From Bacteroidota bacterium (GTDB lineage: Bacteria; Bacteroidota; Ignavibacteria; UBA10030; UBA8401): a DNA stretch of 64,000 nt. Shown here in pieces: positions 47,501 to 56,146 of this stretch. Each line of letters opens with the position of its first letter. Position 1 is the first letter of the stretch. Made by a program: the position numbers and the translations under genes. The stretch covers positions 868,001 to 932,000 of the forward strand of contig JBBAAO010000001.1 of the NCBI GenBank assembly GCA_041658205.1. The letters run 5' to 3'. Under the pieces are notes generated by a model. It searched no databases, was not told the DNA's origin, and was given only the letters and a program-made list of their open reading frames with translations.

Positions 47501-48968
47501 GAGATTTCAGGGAACAATACCTGCAAGCATCGTTTCTGACCGCGGAGCAGTCTATTTTATAACGATATCGAACGGTGTTGAGACCGTTTCGCTGCCAATG
47601 AGTTTTGTGACAGTGGAATATCCTACCGGTATTGTAAAAACACAAGATCAGCCTGCCGGTACAAAACAGACTAATTATAGAATGATTTCTGTCCCTCTTA
47701 CGGTGACCAGCGGGTCGGTTGATACTGTGCTCAAAAATTTTGGCGCATATGACAAAAATAAATGGCGCTTGTTCCGATATCAAGGAGGAGGTTATGTTGA
47801 ACATAATAATCCTTCCTTCCAGACGTTTGCTGCCGGAAGAGGATATTGGTTCATCACAGCAAATCCGCAGAAGATTCGAAGCGGTTCGGGGAAAGTTACT
47901 TCAGCCAGCAGTACATTCAATATCGATCTCCAGAGTGAATGGAATCAAATCGGTAATCCGTTTAATTTCACTGTCTCGTGGGATTCCGTCACCGGCAAAG
48001 GAACAAATGTCGGCGCATTGTTCGATTACAACGGAGTCGATTTTGTGCAGTCCATAACAATGCAGCCATGGACTGGCTATTTTGTAAAAAACACAAATGT
48101 GAATCCTGTTACCATCGGTATTCGTCCGGCTGAACCGGGAACACCATCTGTATTGCCGAGATTATCGCAAAGCGGTGCGCCAAATATCAAATCAGGAGAA
48201 TGGCTACTACAGCTAAAAGCATCAGCAGGGGATGTTGAAGACAATTATAATTTCATTGGCGTCAAGAACGATGCGTCGGATGGATACGACCAGAATGATG
48301 TAGAAGAATCTCCAAAACAACCTGGGGAATTTCTGAAAGTTCGATTTAATCATAATGATTGGGAAGTGAAGCCCGATCATTATGGATATGATTTCCGTGA
48401 AGTAACGAAAGAGGGAAAATATTGGGACTTTGAACTCAATACGAATTCATCGTCGGAAAATATTTCTCTCGCTATTGATCAGTGGGAATCTGTTCCGGAA
48501 CAATTCAGGATCGTCTTAATCGATGCCGATGCGAAAACGGCAGTTGATCTAAGAAAGACAAATGCATTTACTGTTCCTTCCGCAAAGAAGGAGATATCGA
48601 AAAAATTCAGAATTCTGGTCGGCACAGAAGATTTTGTTCAACAAAACAATCTTGGTGTCTCAACTATTCCGTTACAGTATGCCTTGAATCAAAACTATCC
48701 GAATCCGTTCAATCCGTCCACCACAATAACATATGCTCTTCCAAAGGCATCCATTGTATCAATCACTCTCTTTGATATACTTGGCAAAGAAGTAAAAACA
48801 TTGGTGAAAGAAACGAAGAACGAAGGATATCATGTTGTGCAATGGAATGGAACAAATGAATCCAATACAATGGCTTCGAGCGGTGTTTATTTCTGTCGGA
48901 TCAACGCGCGAAGTGTAGACGGATCAAAAACATTTGTTCAAACCACCAAAATGTTGTTAATGAAATAA
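44595..48968 (+). CDS. Giant T9SS-secreted protein with YWF repeats and ASH/HYDIN-like domains
   Basis: 1457 residues with a signal peptide (about 1-22). Four N-terminal repeats of about 90 residues start KGQYWFD, KGQYWFD, KGEYWFN and QMEYFFG and end near G-x-W-G. Then come five ASH/HYDIN-like beta-sandwich repeats (for example DSLRFGNLYSGRD, DTLKYGTKSVGTT, TTLNFGAISSRAV, MDYGSVTIGFSSS, NPIAFGATKVQTP). The C-terminal domain region (about 1060-1370) carries a Trp-rich beta segment. The T9SS sorting domain at about 1372-1457 opens NYPNPFNPST and ends KMLLMK. It is a surface or matrix protein, with adhesion or polymer binding inferred. Confidence 0.85.
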   Translation: MRRIIQIVLFGMMSVSFVVTQTTIVQNRLVKGQYWFDAVTPTNAVTVSSLTYDSDSIYASISVSNIDVSTLSLGRHLLYVRFQDSKGKWGEPQTSTFYINNPPTKNRVVKGQYWFDTQTPNANAVLVDTTTSDANDYILFQNLSADVSALSNGIHSLYFRTQDKNGKWGIAMVSQFRKSAPLVEKRIAKGEYWFNSFNRPTSGVTDITTMLRTTDSSYADAQNLSITLPATLSNGKHTLYVRFQDGSGNWGAQVAQQFVIDQSSAPPLITQMEYFFGNTDPGQGASTAPRGGTFSLTNGGRGAVYADTFSVPALGLALGQHKVSARFKSDKNEWGPISSAFFSILTRPILVSSVVDSLRFGNLYSGRDSVTKTFYLRNNGDANLGIKVASKPSTQWSVKMYAPKDSVAKDSIVIAKDSYLTDSALIAVTYKPVKFGQIKNFIQFTTNDSAKPTYTLPVAAMADTAIGKLSVSIDTLKYGTKSVGTTNFASVILTNTGQDTILVTVASSATPYTVYQPGKTKLAPNAPGDTAKVTVRFAPTSQGTYNNYAFSISVRNRFNQTIENRAIYMYGTAITNPNPTINPSDTTLNFGAISSRAVDNKDSTLTLSIGNVGTQTLSLKSITSSDTNVFKPTYSQSLPYNILFNNQIQMSVKFKPTANTFKVFTGTLTLVSNSAGKDSILVIPMTGEGTNGPPLSNFVLSDTVMDYGSVTIGFSSSRNITISNKGTGVNRTLNISSLSINNGLFTTTQTVPLQISPDSSKSIVVKFEPAVTGSVTGTLTIQTDATTKSSRVVNLKGNGVITPMPLLETAMNPIAFGATKVQTPNAIYFKFKNAGNDTLRADSVFMAKKTSFFTVNKSSLKVAPNKSDSLLITFTPLAVTDYTDSLILIGNLNPSRYGIYATGNGAILAVNIDTNVAPPNPIVVGGNQPQQIGVRLTASLGSNAVAMLYYKKAGATKFDSLQMATADGMRFQGTIPASIVSDRGAVYFITISNGVETVSLPMSFVTVEYPTGIVKTQDQPAGTKQTNYRMISVPLTVTSGSVDTVLKNFGAYDKNKWRLFRYQGGGYVEHNNPSFQTFAAGRGYWFITANPQKIRSGSGKVTSASSTFNIDLQSEWNQIGNPFNFTVSWDSVTGKGTNVGALFDYNGVDFVQSITMQPWTGYFVKNTNVNPVTIGIRPAEPGTPSVLPRLSQSGAPNIKSGEWLLQLKASAGDVEDNYNFIGVKNDASDGYDQNDVEESPKQPGEFLKVRFNHNDWEVKPDHYGYDFREVTKEGKYWDFELNTNSSSENISLAIDQWESVPEQFRIVLIDADAKTAVDLRKTNAFTVPSAKKEISKKFRILVGTEDFVQQNNLGVSTIPLQYALNQNYPNPFNPSTTITYALPKASIVSITLFDILGKEVKTLVKETKNEGYHVVQWNGTNESNTMASSGVYFCRINARSVDGSKTFVQTTKMLLMK

Positions 48969-48981
48969 TGAAGGTGACCTT

Positions 48982-50151
48982 GTGAAAATATTATTGAACA
49001 TATTCATACTTGTTCTCTCCACTGCAACTATCGGATTCTCACAGCTTGTCTCCGAAATGAAAGTTGTGGGTGAACCAAAAATGGAACCGAACGAATTAGT
49101 CGGGAAAGAGATTCGAGATGATAATGGTGTTACCTGTGCCGGTCTTATTGTCAATACAGATTTGAAAGGGATGCGGTTCAATTCCTACAACGGTGTGGTG
49201 AAGGTGAACAGCGAACCGGGACGTCATTTTGTTTTCTTATCGCCGGATGAGCGGGTGGTAGAAGTGTATGTGGACGAGTATACTTCGTTGAAAATTATTT
49301 TGAGCGATATTGGAATTCGTTTGAAAAGCGGACAGACGTGGTCACTGACGATCACCGGTGAAAAATCCATTCCGGTCACATTTTTTATCTCTCCCAATGG
49401 GACAAAACTGTTCATCGATAATTCAAAGGAAGAATCCAAAAAGACACCTCAGTTAAAGATCGGTACGCATGTTATTAAATTGACGAAACCAGGATTTGTC
49501 ACGATTATTGATACCATCAACGTCTCGCCAGAAAATGCTCTTCTCAACTACGAATTGCGGGAGATTGATATTTACGATCCGGGAACTACGGAAGACGACA
49601 AGACTCTCATCAAAGCCGCAGTGGCAACGCTGAAAGTTTCCGGCGATCTTTCCGTCGACGATGGATTCCAACTGCAGCAGGCATTCAAAAGCAATCTTGA
49701 AGGAACAGGAAAATATAAAATTGTTCCCTTGAGCGAAGACGAATTGAATGCCGTGATTCGCCAATATGAAACCGGAACGGTCGATGAAAAATCAAAAGCA
49801 CTTCTGGCTGGAATAGAACGAAAAACAAATCAAGTCTTTAAGGGGAGTATTGGAAAGTTTGCTGATGAATGGACAATCGCCATTCAAAAGATCGATCTGA
49901 AAGAGAAAAAAATGGATAATAATGCGGCCTCCATTCGTTTTGAAGGCTCTCAAATAGAATTGTTTGACAAAATAAATATTGCAGCCCAAAAAATTGCCGG
50001 AACGTATGTTGAAGAGAGCAATCTATGGTATTACGTTGGAGGCGCTGTGCTTGTTGGGGGTGGCGCTGCTGTGCTTCTTGGCGGTAAAAAAGAAAGCGTG
50101 ATTCCAGTTGGTACGGACGGTTTGCCGTTACCTCCGTCAAAACCGAATTAA
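48982..50151 (+). CDS. Exported PEGA-domain protein with C-terminal membrane segment
   Basis: 389 residues from a GTG at 48982 behind AAGGTGACC. A signal peptide (about 1-20) and a beta-rich region lead to a PEGA domain (about 130-190: VTFFISPNGTKLFIDN, then KIGTHVIKLTKPGF). Next is a CsgG/FlgT-like segment (about 205-330, KAAVATLKVSGDLSVDDGFQLQQAF). Near the C-terminus a Gly/Ala-rich transmembrane stretch (YYVGGAVLVGGGAAVLLGG, about 350-368) precedes a short Pro-rich tail. It heads the cluster of LPP20-like, PrsW and YfaP-like genes and may anchor it to a membrane. The T9SS gene ends 13 bp upstream. Confidence 0.7.
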   Translation: MKILLNIFILVLSTATIGFSQLVSEMKVVGEPKMEPNELVGKEIRDDNGVTCAGLIVNTDLKGMRFNSYNGVVKVNSEPGRHFVFLSPDERVVEVYVDEYTSLKIILSDIGIRLKSGQTWSLTITGEKSIPVTFFISPNGTKLFIDNSKEESKKTPQLKIGTHVIKLTKPGFVTIIDTINVSPENALLNYELREIDIYDPGTTEDDKTLIKAAVATLKVSGDLSVDDGFQLQQAFKSNLEGTGKYKIVPLSEDELNAVIRQYETGTVDEKSKALLAGIERKTNQVFKGSIGKFADEWTIAIQKIDLKEKKMDNNAASIRFEGSQIELFDKINIAAQKIAGTYVEESNLWYYVGGAVLVGGGAAVLLGGKKESVIPVGTDGLPLPPSKPN

Positions 50152-50237
50152 TATCGGTATTTTTCTGATTGATAATGAGAAGGTGTCAATGTATCTTTAC
50201 GCTCGTTGATACCTTCACTCATTTATTCTTCACCTCT

Positions 50238-51581
50238 ATGAAAAATCTTCTCTTCCTTTTTCTTTCTATTTCTCTCATTTCGGCGCAAGGTAAAAAACCG
50301 GATTGGGCAGTAAAGAGACCAAATACTCCGGGATATTATCATGGTATTGGAATCGTCCCGAAATCAGGAACGGCAAACGAGTATTTACAGAAAGCGAAGG
50401 ATGCAGCGCTGAACGACATTGCGCAGCAGATTGTTGTATCGATCGACGCATCACAAAAAAGCAAATTGACGGAAAAGCTGGGGGAGTTCAGTGAAGAATT
50501 TCAATCGGCAGTCCAAACTTCTACAAAGGCAGACCTTGAGGGAATCGAAATCGTCGATACGTGGGAAGGTGAAGATCAATATTGGGTCTATCATCGTTTA
50601 TCGATTGCAGAATATAAACGGATTCAAACGGAGAAACTCCGTAAAGCTTCTGCACTGGCGTTGGATTTTTACACGAAAGCAAAGAATGCCGAAAAGGGAA
50701 ATAACATTGGTGATGCATTGCAGGCATACATTCAGGCCTTATCATCAGTAGAAAAATTTCTCAACGAAACCATGGAAGTTCAGTACGGTACTGGTAAAAT
50801 CTTTTTGGTTAATGAAATCTTTTCTTCACTTCAATCCATATTAAACTCCGTTGAACTGAAACCGAAAAACGGAAAGGTTGAGGCACAAGTCGGCAAACCG
50901 CTCCGCACACCTTTGGAAGTGATTGTAACAAATACAGCCACAACTGCAGTGATTACAAATTTTCCTATTCGCTTCTCATTTATTCGTGGCTCAGGTGATA
51001 TTCTTCCTATGGCGCGGTCAGACAAGGATGGTATTGCATCCACACAGATAGCAAAAGTAATTGCAACGGATAAATTACAGCTTGTCAAAGCGGAAGCTGA
51101 TCCCATAGCACTGTTAGGAGAATCAGCCTCGCCGGTTATTGTCGCTTTAGTGAAAAGTTTTTCGCTCCCAATGACACGTTTCACGCTGAATGTGATTTCT
51201 TTGTCGATTGTTTTTGAGACGGAAGAAGCGTTATTCGGTAATCCATTAAAGCTTCCCCGAATTGAGCCGTTACTGAAGAATACATTATCGACACAGGGAT
51301 TCTCTTTTGTTGAAGATGCCGCAAAGGCAAATATTTTGATCTCCGTGAAAGCGAACGGTCGTGATGGAGGGGAATACAGCGGAATGTATACGGTGTATGT
51401 TGATGCAAATATTTCCGTAACTGACTTGAACTCGGGAGAGGAAATTTATAAAACCTCTTTCAATAATGTAAAAGGGATAAGCATCAATTCCGAAAAAGCG
51501 GGAATGAAAGCATATGACGAGATCGGAGCCGATCTGCAGAAAAAAGTGATTCCGAAAATTCTTGAACAGATGAAAAAATAA
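50238..51581 (+). CDS. LPP20-like exported protein
   Basis: 447 residues from the ATG at 50238, picked because it opens a signal peptide (MKNLLFLFLSISLISAQ); an ATG at 50169 lacks one. The N-terminal ~150 residues carry the LPP20/FlgP-like pattern: PDWAVKRPNTPGYYHGIGIVPKSG, a long helix with AALNDIAQQIVVSI, and WVYHRLSIAEYKRIQ. A beta-rich region resembling Ig-like or CsgG-associated domains follows. It is not a lipoprotein here, since no lipobox Cys is present. Its TAA overlaps the PrsW ATG by one base. The role is inferred to be envelope-associated. Confidence 0.72.
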   Translation: MKNLLFLFLSISLISAQGKKPDWAVKRPNTPGYYHGIGIVPKSGTANEYLQKAKDAALNDIAQQIVVSIDASQKSKLTEKLGEFSEEFQSAVQTSTKADLEGIEIVDTWEGEDQYWVYHRLSIAEYKRIQTEKLRKASALALDFYTKAKNAEKGNNIGDALQAYIQALSSVEKFLNETMEVQYGTGKIFLVNEIFSSLQSILNSVELKPKNGKVEAQVGKPLRTPLEVIVTNTATTAVITNFPIRFSFIRGSGDILPMARSDKDGIASTQIAKVIATDKLQLVKAEADPIALLGESASPVIVALVKSFSLPMTRFTLNVISLSIVFETEEALFGNPLKLPRIEPLLKNTLSTQGFSFVEDAAKANILISVKANGRDGGEYSGMYTVYVDANISVTDLNSGEEIYKTSFNNVKGISINSEKAGMKAYDEIGADLQKKVIPKILEQMKK

Positions 51582-52294
51582 TGGAAATGACTCTTTTCGG
51601 ACTAGCTATTGCTCCAGGTGCTGCCATTGCACTGTATGTCTATTTTCGTGATAAGTATGAACGGGAACCGTTATCATTGTTGCTGAAGACATTCTTTGCA
51701 GGCTTTCTGATTGTCTTGCCGGCAGCTGTAATTGAAAAGGGACTGTTTGATTTTTTCCCTCTTGATAATGCCATTGTTGTTCATGCTATGGTTAATAATT
51801 TTTTCTTTATCGGATTGACGGAAGAATTGCTCAAATTTATTTGTCTGTACGGTATCGCCTATGCAAAGTCGGACTTCAACGAACCGTTTGACGGGATTAC
51901 CTATGCCGTGATGGTCTCGATGGGATTTGCCACATCCGAAAACATTATGTATGTAATGGATGGCGGGTTTCATGTAGCAATTTTGAGAATTTTTACGGCC
52001 ATTCCGGCACATGCAGCGTTTGCGGTGTTGATGGGATATTTCGTTGGATTGGCAAAATTCAGAAATCATCATACGCCATTTCTTTTTCTCGGCATCGGTA
52101 CGGCTGTGATGTTTCACGGTGCGTATGATTTTTTCCTCTCCATTGATAATATTGAATTGCTCGCTTTCGGTGCATTGATTTCATTGATTGTCGGTCTTCG
52201 CTTATCGTTCAAAGCAATGAAAATATTGAACGAAAATTCGCCGTTTAGATATTCAACCATTGTTCTTCGACAAAAACCGCAAGAGCCCATATGA
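51581..52294 (+). CDS. PrsW-family intramembrane metalloprotease
   Basis: 237 residues with about seven transmembrane helices. The motifs of the PrsW family are in order: Glu81-Glu82 (GLTEELLKF), FDGITYAVMVSMGFATSEN (Asp104 and Glu120), and the His in AHAAFAVLMGYFVGLAKF (His144), with FHGAYDFFL near 185. In Bacillus PrsW cuts the anti-sigma factor RsiW. Here it lies between an LPP20-like and a YfaP-like gene (1-bp and 4-bp overlaps), so its substrate may be one of the neighbouring membrane or exported proteins. That link is inference. Confidence 0.88.
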   Translation: MEMTLFGLAIAPGAAIALYVYFRDKYEREPLSLLLKTFFAGFLIVLPAAVIEKGLFDFFPLDNAIVVHAMVNNFFFIGLTEELLKFICLYGIAYAKSDFNEPFDGITYAVMVSMGFATSENIMYVMDGGFHVAILRIFTAIPAHAAFAVLMGYFVGLAKFRNHHTPFLFLGIGTAVMFHGAYDFFLSIDNIELLAFGALISLIVGLRLSFKAMKILNENSPFRYSTIVLRQKPQEPI

Positions 52295-53046
52295 AAAATA
52301 TATTGTTGTTCATTGTTTCATCGTTCCTTCTTCATGCACAGATCACGACCAAATCCAACGATGCATTTGATGAATTGGATTCCGGCAATCTGACGCTGAG
52401 ATTTTATAATGCCGTCAACGGAAAACCGGTTGTCGGAGGAAATGTCTCCATCGAAACAGTCGGTGAATTCGTTACGGATGAAGAAGGGAAAGTGCAATTT
52501 TCACCCGCTTCGGAGAATGCCATACTCAAGGTGATTATTCGTGCTGATCGATATATCCCAACGGAATTTCCGATCGAAATTATGGCAGGAACAATATTTT
52601 TTAATCGTATTTCCATCTCGCCGATGTTGGATATCAAATTTGTTCGTATTGTCGTGGATTGGGAGAAGGATCCGCGCGACCTCGATGCACATTTTGTAAA
52701 AGCCGGAAACAATGGATATCATATTTCCTATCGCAATATGAAAGTGTTGGCTGATCAGTCCGGTCTGCTGGATATCGATGCAACTCAGGGATATGGTCCG
52801 GAAACTATCACTGTCAACGAAGTGTCAATAAAATCGTCGTACGAATATTTTATCCATGATTATTCCAATCAGAATAATAAAAATTCAATGGCATTGTCTG
52901 ACTCGAAAGCGACTGTGAAAGTGTATGGAGATGGGAAATTACTCAAGGTGATTCAGGTGCCGCGAAAAAAGGAGGGAACGATCTGGAAAGTATTTACCAT
53001 TGAACAAGGACAGGTACGTGAGGTAAATCAAATTACCGGTAATTAG
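52291..53046 (+). CDS. Exported YfaP-like protein
   Basis: 251 residues with a signal peptide (about 1-16, ending FLLHAQ). Residues about 30-100 form a carboxypeptidase-regulatory-like or CNA-B beta-sandwich (LRFYNAVNGKPVVGGNVSIETVG, then VTDEEGKVQF). The C-terminal ~130 residues match the YfaP/DUF2135 pattern: RIVVDWEKDPRDLDAHFV and SSYEYFIHDYSNQNN. No enzyme motif is seen. Its ATG overlaps the stop of the PrsW gene (ATGA), implying coupled translation. It closes this tight four-gene run; the next gene is 105 bp away with its own strong ribosome binding site. Confidence 0.75.
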   Translation: MKNILLFIVSSFLLHAQITTKSNDAFDELDSGNLTLRFYNAVNGKPVVGGNVSIETVGEFVTDEEGKVQFSPASENAILKVIIRADRYIPTEFPIEIMAGTIFFNRISISPMLDIKFVRIVVDWEKDPRDLDAHFVKAGNNGYHISYRNMKVLADQSGLLDIDATQGYGPETITVNEVSIKSSYEYFIHDYSNQNNKNSMALSDSKATVKVYGDGKLLKVIQVPRKKEGTIWKVFTIEQGQVREVNQITGN

Positions 53047-53151
53047 CACTATCATAACTTTCTTTTTTCTATGAAACTCTCTATATTCGCATACCCCATT
53101 TAGCATGTATAGTAACATTCACTGTTTTTACAATCACTCATAGGAGGTAAT

Positions 53152-53715
53152 ATGCAGGTTCTTAAATCTATTGTTGCAGCACTATTTGTTGCAATACTTC
53201 TCGTTGGATGCGGAGGCAGTCAGCCGGAAGTGAAACCAACAGTGGTTGGCGATGTTCCGGAATGGTGGGAAAATGAATTACCGTCAGATCCGAACACACT
53301 GTTTGCACGAGCAACTGCAGAATCACAATCGCAGCAATTTGCCATCAACAAAGCAAAACAAGATTGCATGTTGGATTTGAGTCAGCAAATGGAATCCAAT
53401 CTCAGCGGATTGACCAAAAAGTTTGCCCAAGAAGTCGGCACAGGCGGCGACACACAATTGCTGGAAGAAGCAACACAAGTTTCTAAATCCGTCACGAAGC
53501 AAACACTCGTCGGCGCAAAAGAAAAATATCGCAAAGCTTCCAAAGACGGCAACAAATGGGTAGCCTATGTGTTAGTGGAGTTACCGCTCGGAGCAGCAAA
53601 AGAAGCCCTTGCAAAACAGATCCAGGAAAACAAAAATCTTTATACGCGTTTCCAAGCTTCACAATCGTTTAAAGAACTAGAACAAGAAATGAATAAGATG
53701 GAAGAGAAGAAGTAA
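53152..53715 (+). CDS. LPP20-like lipoprotein
   Basis: 187 residues with a type II signal peptide and lipobox L-L-V-G-C (Cys at about 22). PEWWENELPSDPNTLFARATAESQSQQFAINKAKQD is the LPP20-type opening, followed by the helical region and WVAYVLVELPLGAAKEAL. A strong AGGAGG lies 7 nt before the ATG. LPP20 proteins in Helicobacter and Vibrio (FlgP) are outer-membrane lipoproteins; no flagellar genes are seen here. It resembles the N-terminal part of the 50238 gene, so it may be a paralogue. Confidence 0.78.
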   Translation: MQVLKSIVAALFVAILLVGCGGSQPEVKPTVVGDVPEWWENELPSDPNTLFARATAESQSQQFAINKAKQDCMLDLSQQMESNLSGLTKKFAQEVGTGGDTQLLEEATQVSKSVTKQTLVGAKEKYRKASKDGNKWVAYVLVELPLGAAKEALAKQIQENKNLYTRFQASQSFKELEQEMNKMEEKK

Positions 53716-53738
53716 TTTTTTTATAGCGGAAAGTCTGA

Positions 53739-54458
53739 ATGAAGGTTTTAGTTTTTCTTTGTATCGTCATCAGCAATGGATATTCGCAGGTGTATCCTGT
53801 GTGGTTCCTTAACCCTAAAGAGTCCAACTGTTCTTCCTACGGAGTTGGGTATTGCCGGTCGTCGATTATGAAAGATTCATCATTCGTTCAGGCTTTCCGT
53901 TATGGTTGCGAGCTGATGGCGCGAAATCAGTTTGTGACCGTTCAGGGAGGCGAAGCAACATGGGATACGCCTCATGGATCGAAAGATATGGGAAACAATT
54001 TTGAAATGGTGTATGATGTGACCGCTTCGGATCGCATCATTGGCAGCCACAAAATTGTACAATCATATTATACCAAGTCCATGACATTTGTTTTCTTTGC
54101 TGATTCCAATTGCACGACATTTAACCTCTCCGATTCCGTGGTAAACGTCTCCAAGTTAAAAGCTCCGGAGTGGACTTCTAAAATTCCGCAAGACGCTCAA
54201 TATTTCTATGCATTAGGACAATCACGCCAATATTTTTATGAATTCAGTTCATGGAAAGAGGCCGAAGAAAACGCAGTCATGTCCCTAGCAAAAATGCAGA
54301 ATGTCCTCGCACAAGCGCTCGTCAAAAAGAACGATGAAACATATTCCGCCATTCAAGATTCTAAAGTAGACGCTTCATTGCACAATATCACCATTGTGGG
54401 CAGATGGCGGGACATACCGGGTGAAAATTTTTATGTTCTTGCACGGATTAAAAAGTAA
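53739..54458 (+). CDS. LPP20-like exported protein, divergent
   Basis: 239 residues starting 23 bp after the LPP20-like lipoprotein gene. The first ~15 residues (MKVLVFLCIVISNGYSQ) read as a short signal peptide. Two sections carry the LPP20-type W-x-x-x-[IL]-P...GYG/ALGQS pattern: VYPVWFLNPKESNCSSYGVGY and APEWTSKIPQDAQYFYALGQS with WKEAEENAVMSLAKMQ. The Cys residues after the signal suggest disulfides. It probably acts with its neighbour. The end is followed by a long intergenic stretch with a repeat element. Confidence 0.65.
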   Translation: MKVLVFLCIVISNGYSQVYPVWFLNPKESNCSSYGVGYCRSSIMKDSSFVQAFRYGCELMARNQFVTVQGGEATWDTPHGSKDMGNNFEMVYDVTASDRIIGSHKIVQSYYTKSMTFVFFADSNCTTFNLSDSVVNVSKLKAPEWTSKIPQDAQYFYALGQSRQYFYEFSSWKEAEENAVMSLAKMQNVLAQALVKKNDETYSAIQDSKVDASLHNITIVGRWRDIPGENFYVLARIKK

Positions 54459-54496
54459 CCTATCCGATTTAACACCTCAATAATTCTAAATTCCTT

Positions 54497-54885
54497 CATG
54501 TTGTTACAGCTGTCCAATATAAATGGTAAGTGAATGCAAAATAGGCCGGCGCGTCTCAAATTGGGCAAATATATTTTGATAACAAGTAGTAAGTCCTCTT
54601 TTTTATTTTGTAGAGATTGTAACTAAGTGCGTTGGTGCGAAATTTAGGAGGATTGAGCGAATGGGAAAGCGATGAATGACGGGACTTTTGATGGCGCGAG
54701 TCGCGCCATCAACGGGCAAGAGCGAACGGTCGACGACTCGACTCGTCGAGGATTCATCGCGCGCGTTAAATTTCGCAAGGAGTTCTTTTGCTTCTTTTCT
54801 TGCTCCGTCAAGAAAAGAAGAGAGTGAAGAATCTTGTTGTTTTTATCAATGTATTTTGGACAAGTCTGTCATGTTATTACAATTG
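54497..54885 (+). repeat. Repeat element with imperfect terminal inverted repeats and strong inner hairpins
   Basis: The 493-bp gap 54459-54951 holds one structured segment. GTTACAG..TGTCCAATATAAATG on the left matches the reverse complement of AATGTATTTTGGACAAGTCTGTCAT on the right, as ~25-bp imperfect inverted ends. Inside are a perfect 10-bp palindromic hairpin (GATGGCGCGA / TCGCGCCATC, 54690-54710) and a 12-bp hairpin (CTTCTTTTCTTG / CAAGAAAAGAAG, 54791-54820). CGACGACTCGACTCGTCG (54731-54748) reappears in reverse complement near 56658-56675. A 70-codon open stretch here looks spurious. Confidence 0.55.
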
Positions 54886-54951
54886 TAGCAGAATATTTTC
54901 ACTACAATCGTAATGCAACACCCCCGCATTGAATTCGTAACTGTTTCTTAT

Positions 54952-55830
54952 ATGAAACAGCGAAGCTCGACAATTACTTTCATTCTTTTCTTCATCATTT
55001 TCACCAATCGCAGTGTTACGTTTCCCGAACTGACCGCAACACCGTACGGACTCATTGAAACAGACATTTCTTATTCTGTATCGCAAAAAAATTCGTTGGA
55101 TTTATATATTCCTCAGCAACAGAAATTTCCGGTGATTCTGTTTATACACGGCGGAAGTTTTGTTGCCGGTGACCGAAAAGATTTTCCCTATGCACAGATA
55201 GGAGAGGCATTCCAAAAATCGGGAATTGGTTGTGCCGTTATGAGTTATCGTCTTCTGCAAGATTCCGTCTGGCCAGCACAACCTCGCGATGCAGCAAAAG
55301 CCATTCGATGGCTCAAAGATCACATAGCTGATTATGGGGGAGATTCTGATAAGATTTATATTGTGGGACACAGTGCCGGAGGACAACTTGCCGCTCTCAT
55401 CTGTTCTGATTCCATGTATGTTGCAGAATTCGGTTTATCATTATCAGATATTCAAGGTTGTGTATCACTTGGAGCTATGATGAGCGATGCCGGAAGTCTG
55501 CAATCCCTGACAGCCGATGAAGAACAACGACTGTTTCGAAATGATTGGTTCTTTAAGATCTTCGGTTCAAAACAAAACTTTGTGAACAGTCTTCCTATCC
55601 GTCATGTGAATGCATCAATGCCGAAAATGCTGTTAATCCTTGCTGATGCGGAGTTGTATGATCCTCCAAAACAACAGTCCCTTCTGGAGTTTATGGCGGA
55701 AGCAAAAAAACTCTATGCGTCAGTAGAATATGAGATCTTGCCAAACCGGACTCACATGGGAACAGTGGAACAGATGGTCAATATTTCAGATCCTGCTATT
55801 CAAAAGATCGTCTCTTTTATTTCAAAATAA
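54952..55830 (+). CDS. Exported alpha/beta hydrolase, BD-FAE/carboxylesterase-like
   Basis: 292 residues from the ATG at 54952 (an ATG at 54913 adds 13 residues); the opening MKQRSSTITFILFFIIFTN is a signal or membrane segment. Oxyanion-hole motif FIHGGSFVAGDRKDF (HGGG-like), nucleophile elbow GHSAGGQ, acid in LADAELYDPP, and His in NRTHMGTVEQM give a complete triad. BD-FAE-like members are esterases of acetyl or feruloyl esters; the substrate is unknown. It is unlinked in function to neighbours, sitting between the repeat-rich gap and MITE copy 3. Confidence 0.82.
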   Translation: MKQRSSTITFILFFIIFTNRSVTFPELTATPYGLIETDISYSVSQKNSLDLYIPQQQKFPVILFIHGGSFVAGDRKDFPYAQIGEAFQKSGIGCAVMSYRLLQDSVWPAQPRDAAKAIRWLKDHIADYGGDSDKIYIVGHSAGGQLAALICSDSMYVAEFGLSLSDIQGCVSLGAMMSDAGSLQSLTADEEQRLFRNDWFFKIFGSKQNFVNSLPIRHVNASMPKMLLILADAELYDPPKQQSLLEFMAEAKKLYASVEYEILPNRTHMGTVEQMVNISDPAIQKIVSFISK

Positions 55831-55982
55831 CTCTCGCGAGAAAAATCCCCTTAAAATCCAGTTGGACCCTATTGGAGTCGGACAATTATGTATATTGGTA
55901 AAAACACCTTGAATCTCCAGGTATATTTTTGCGTTGGCATTAGAGGCATAAATTACTCAAATGTCTATGATTTTATTATTTT

Positions 55983-56146
55983 GTAACTGCTCAGCAGAAT
56001 TACATAAAAATTCAAAAACATGCCACCGAAACACGAAAACACGAAAGTACACAAAAAGAATTTGAACCATTACCAAAAAAAATGGATGGTGAAATTTTGT
56101 GTTTTTGTGTTTTAGTGGCAAAAAATCATAAACGCTGAATAGTTAC
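55983..56146 (+). mobile_element. MITE copy 3 (164 bp, perfect 8-bp TSD)
   Basis: Same orientation as copy 1. Ends GTAACTGCTCAGC and GCTGAATAGTTAC, flanked by ATTATTTT on both sides (55975-55982 and 56147-56154). The internal arms and TACACAAAAAGAAT core match the other copies. The rest of the 380-bp gap (55831-56210) holds nothing else I can identify. Confidence 0.88.

Noticed and set aside
54676..54888. A 70-codon open frame inside the structured repeat
   Set aside because: It runs through two hairpins and lacks a ribosome binding site; low-complexity Arg/Ser composition looks non-coding.
54952..55830. The two alpha/beta hydrolases (26808 and 54952) as a related pair
   Set aside because: Their nucleophile and oxyanion motifs differ (GFSLGGA with NHGN versus GHSAGGQ with HGGS), so they belong to different subfamilies.
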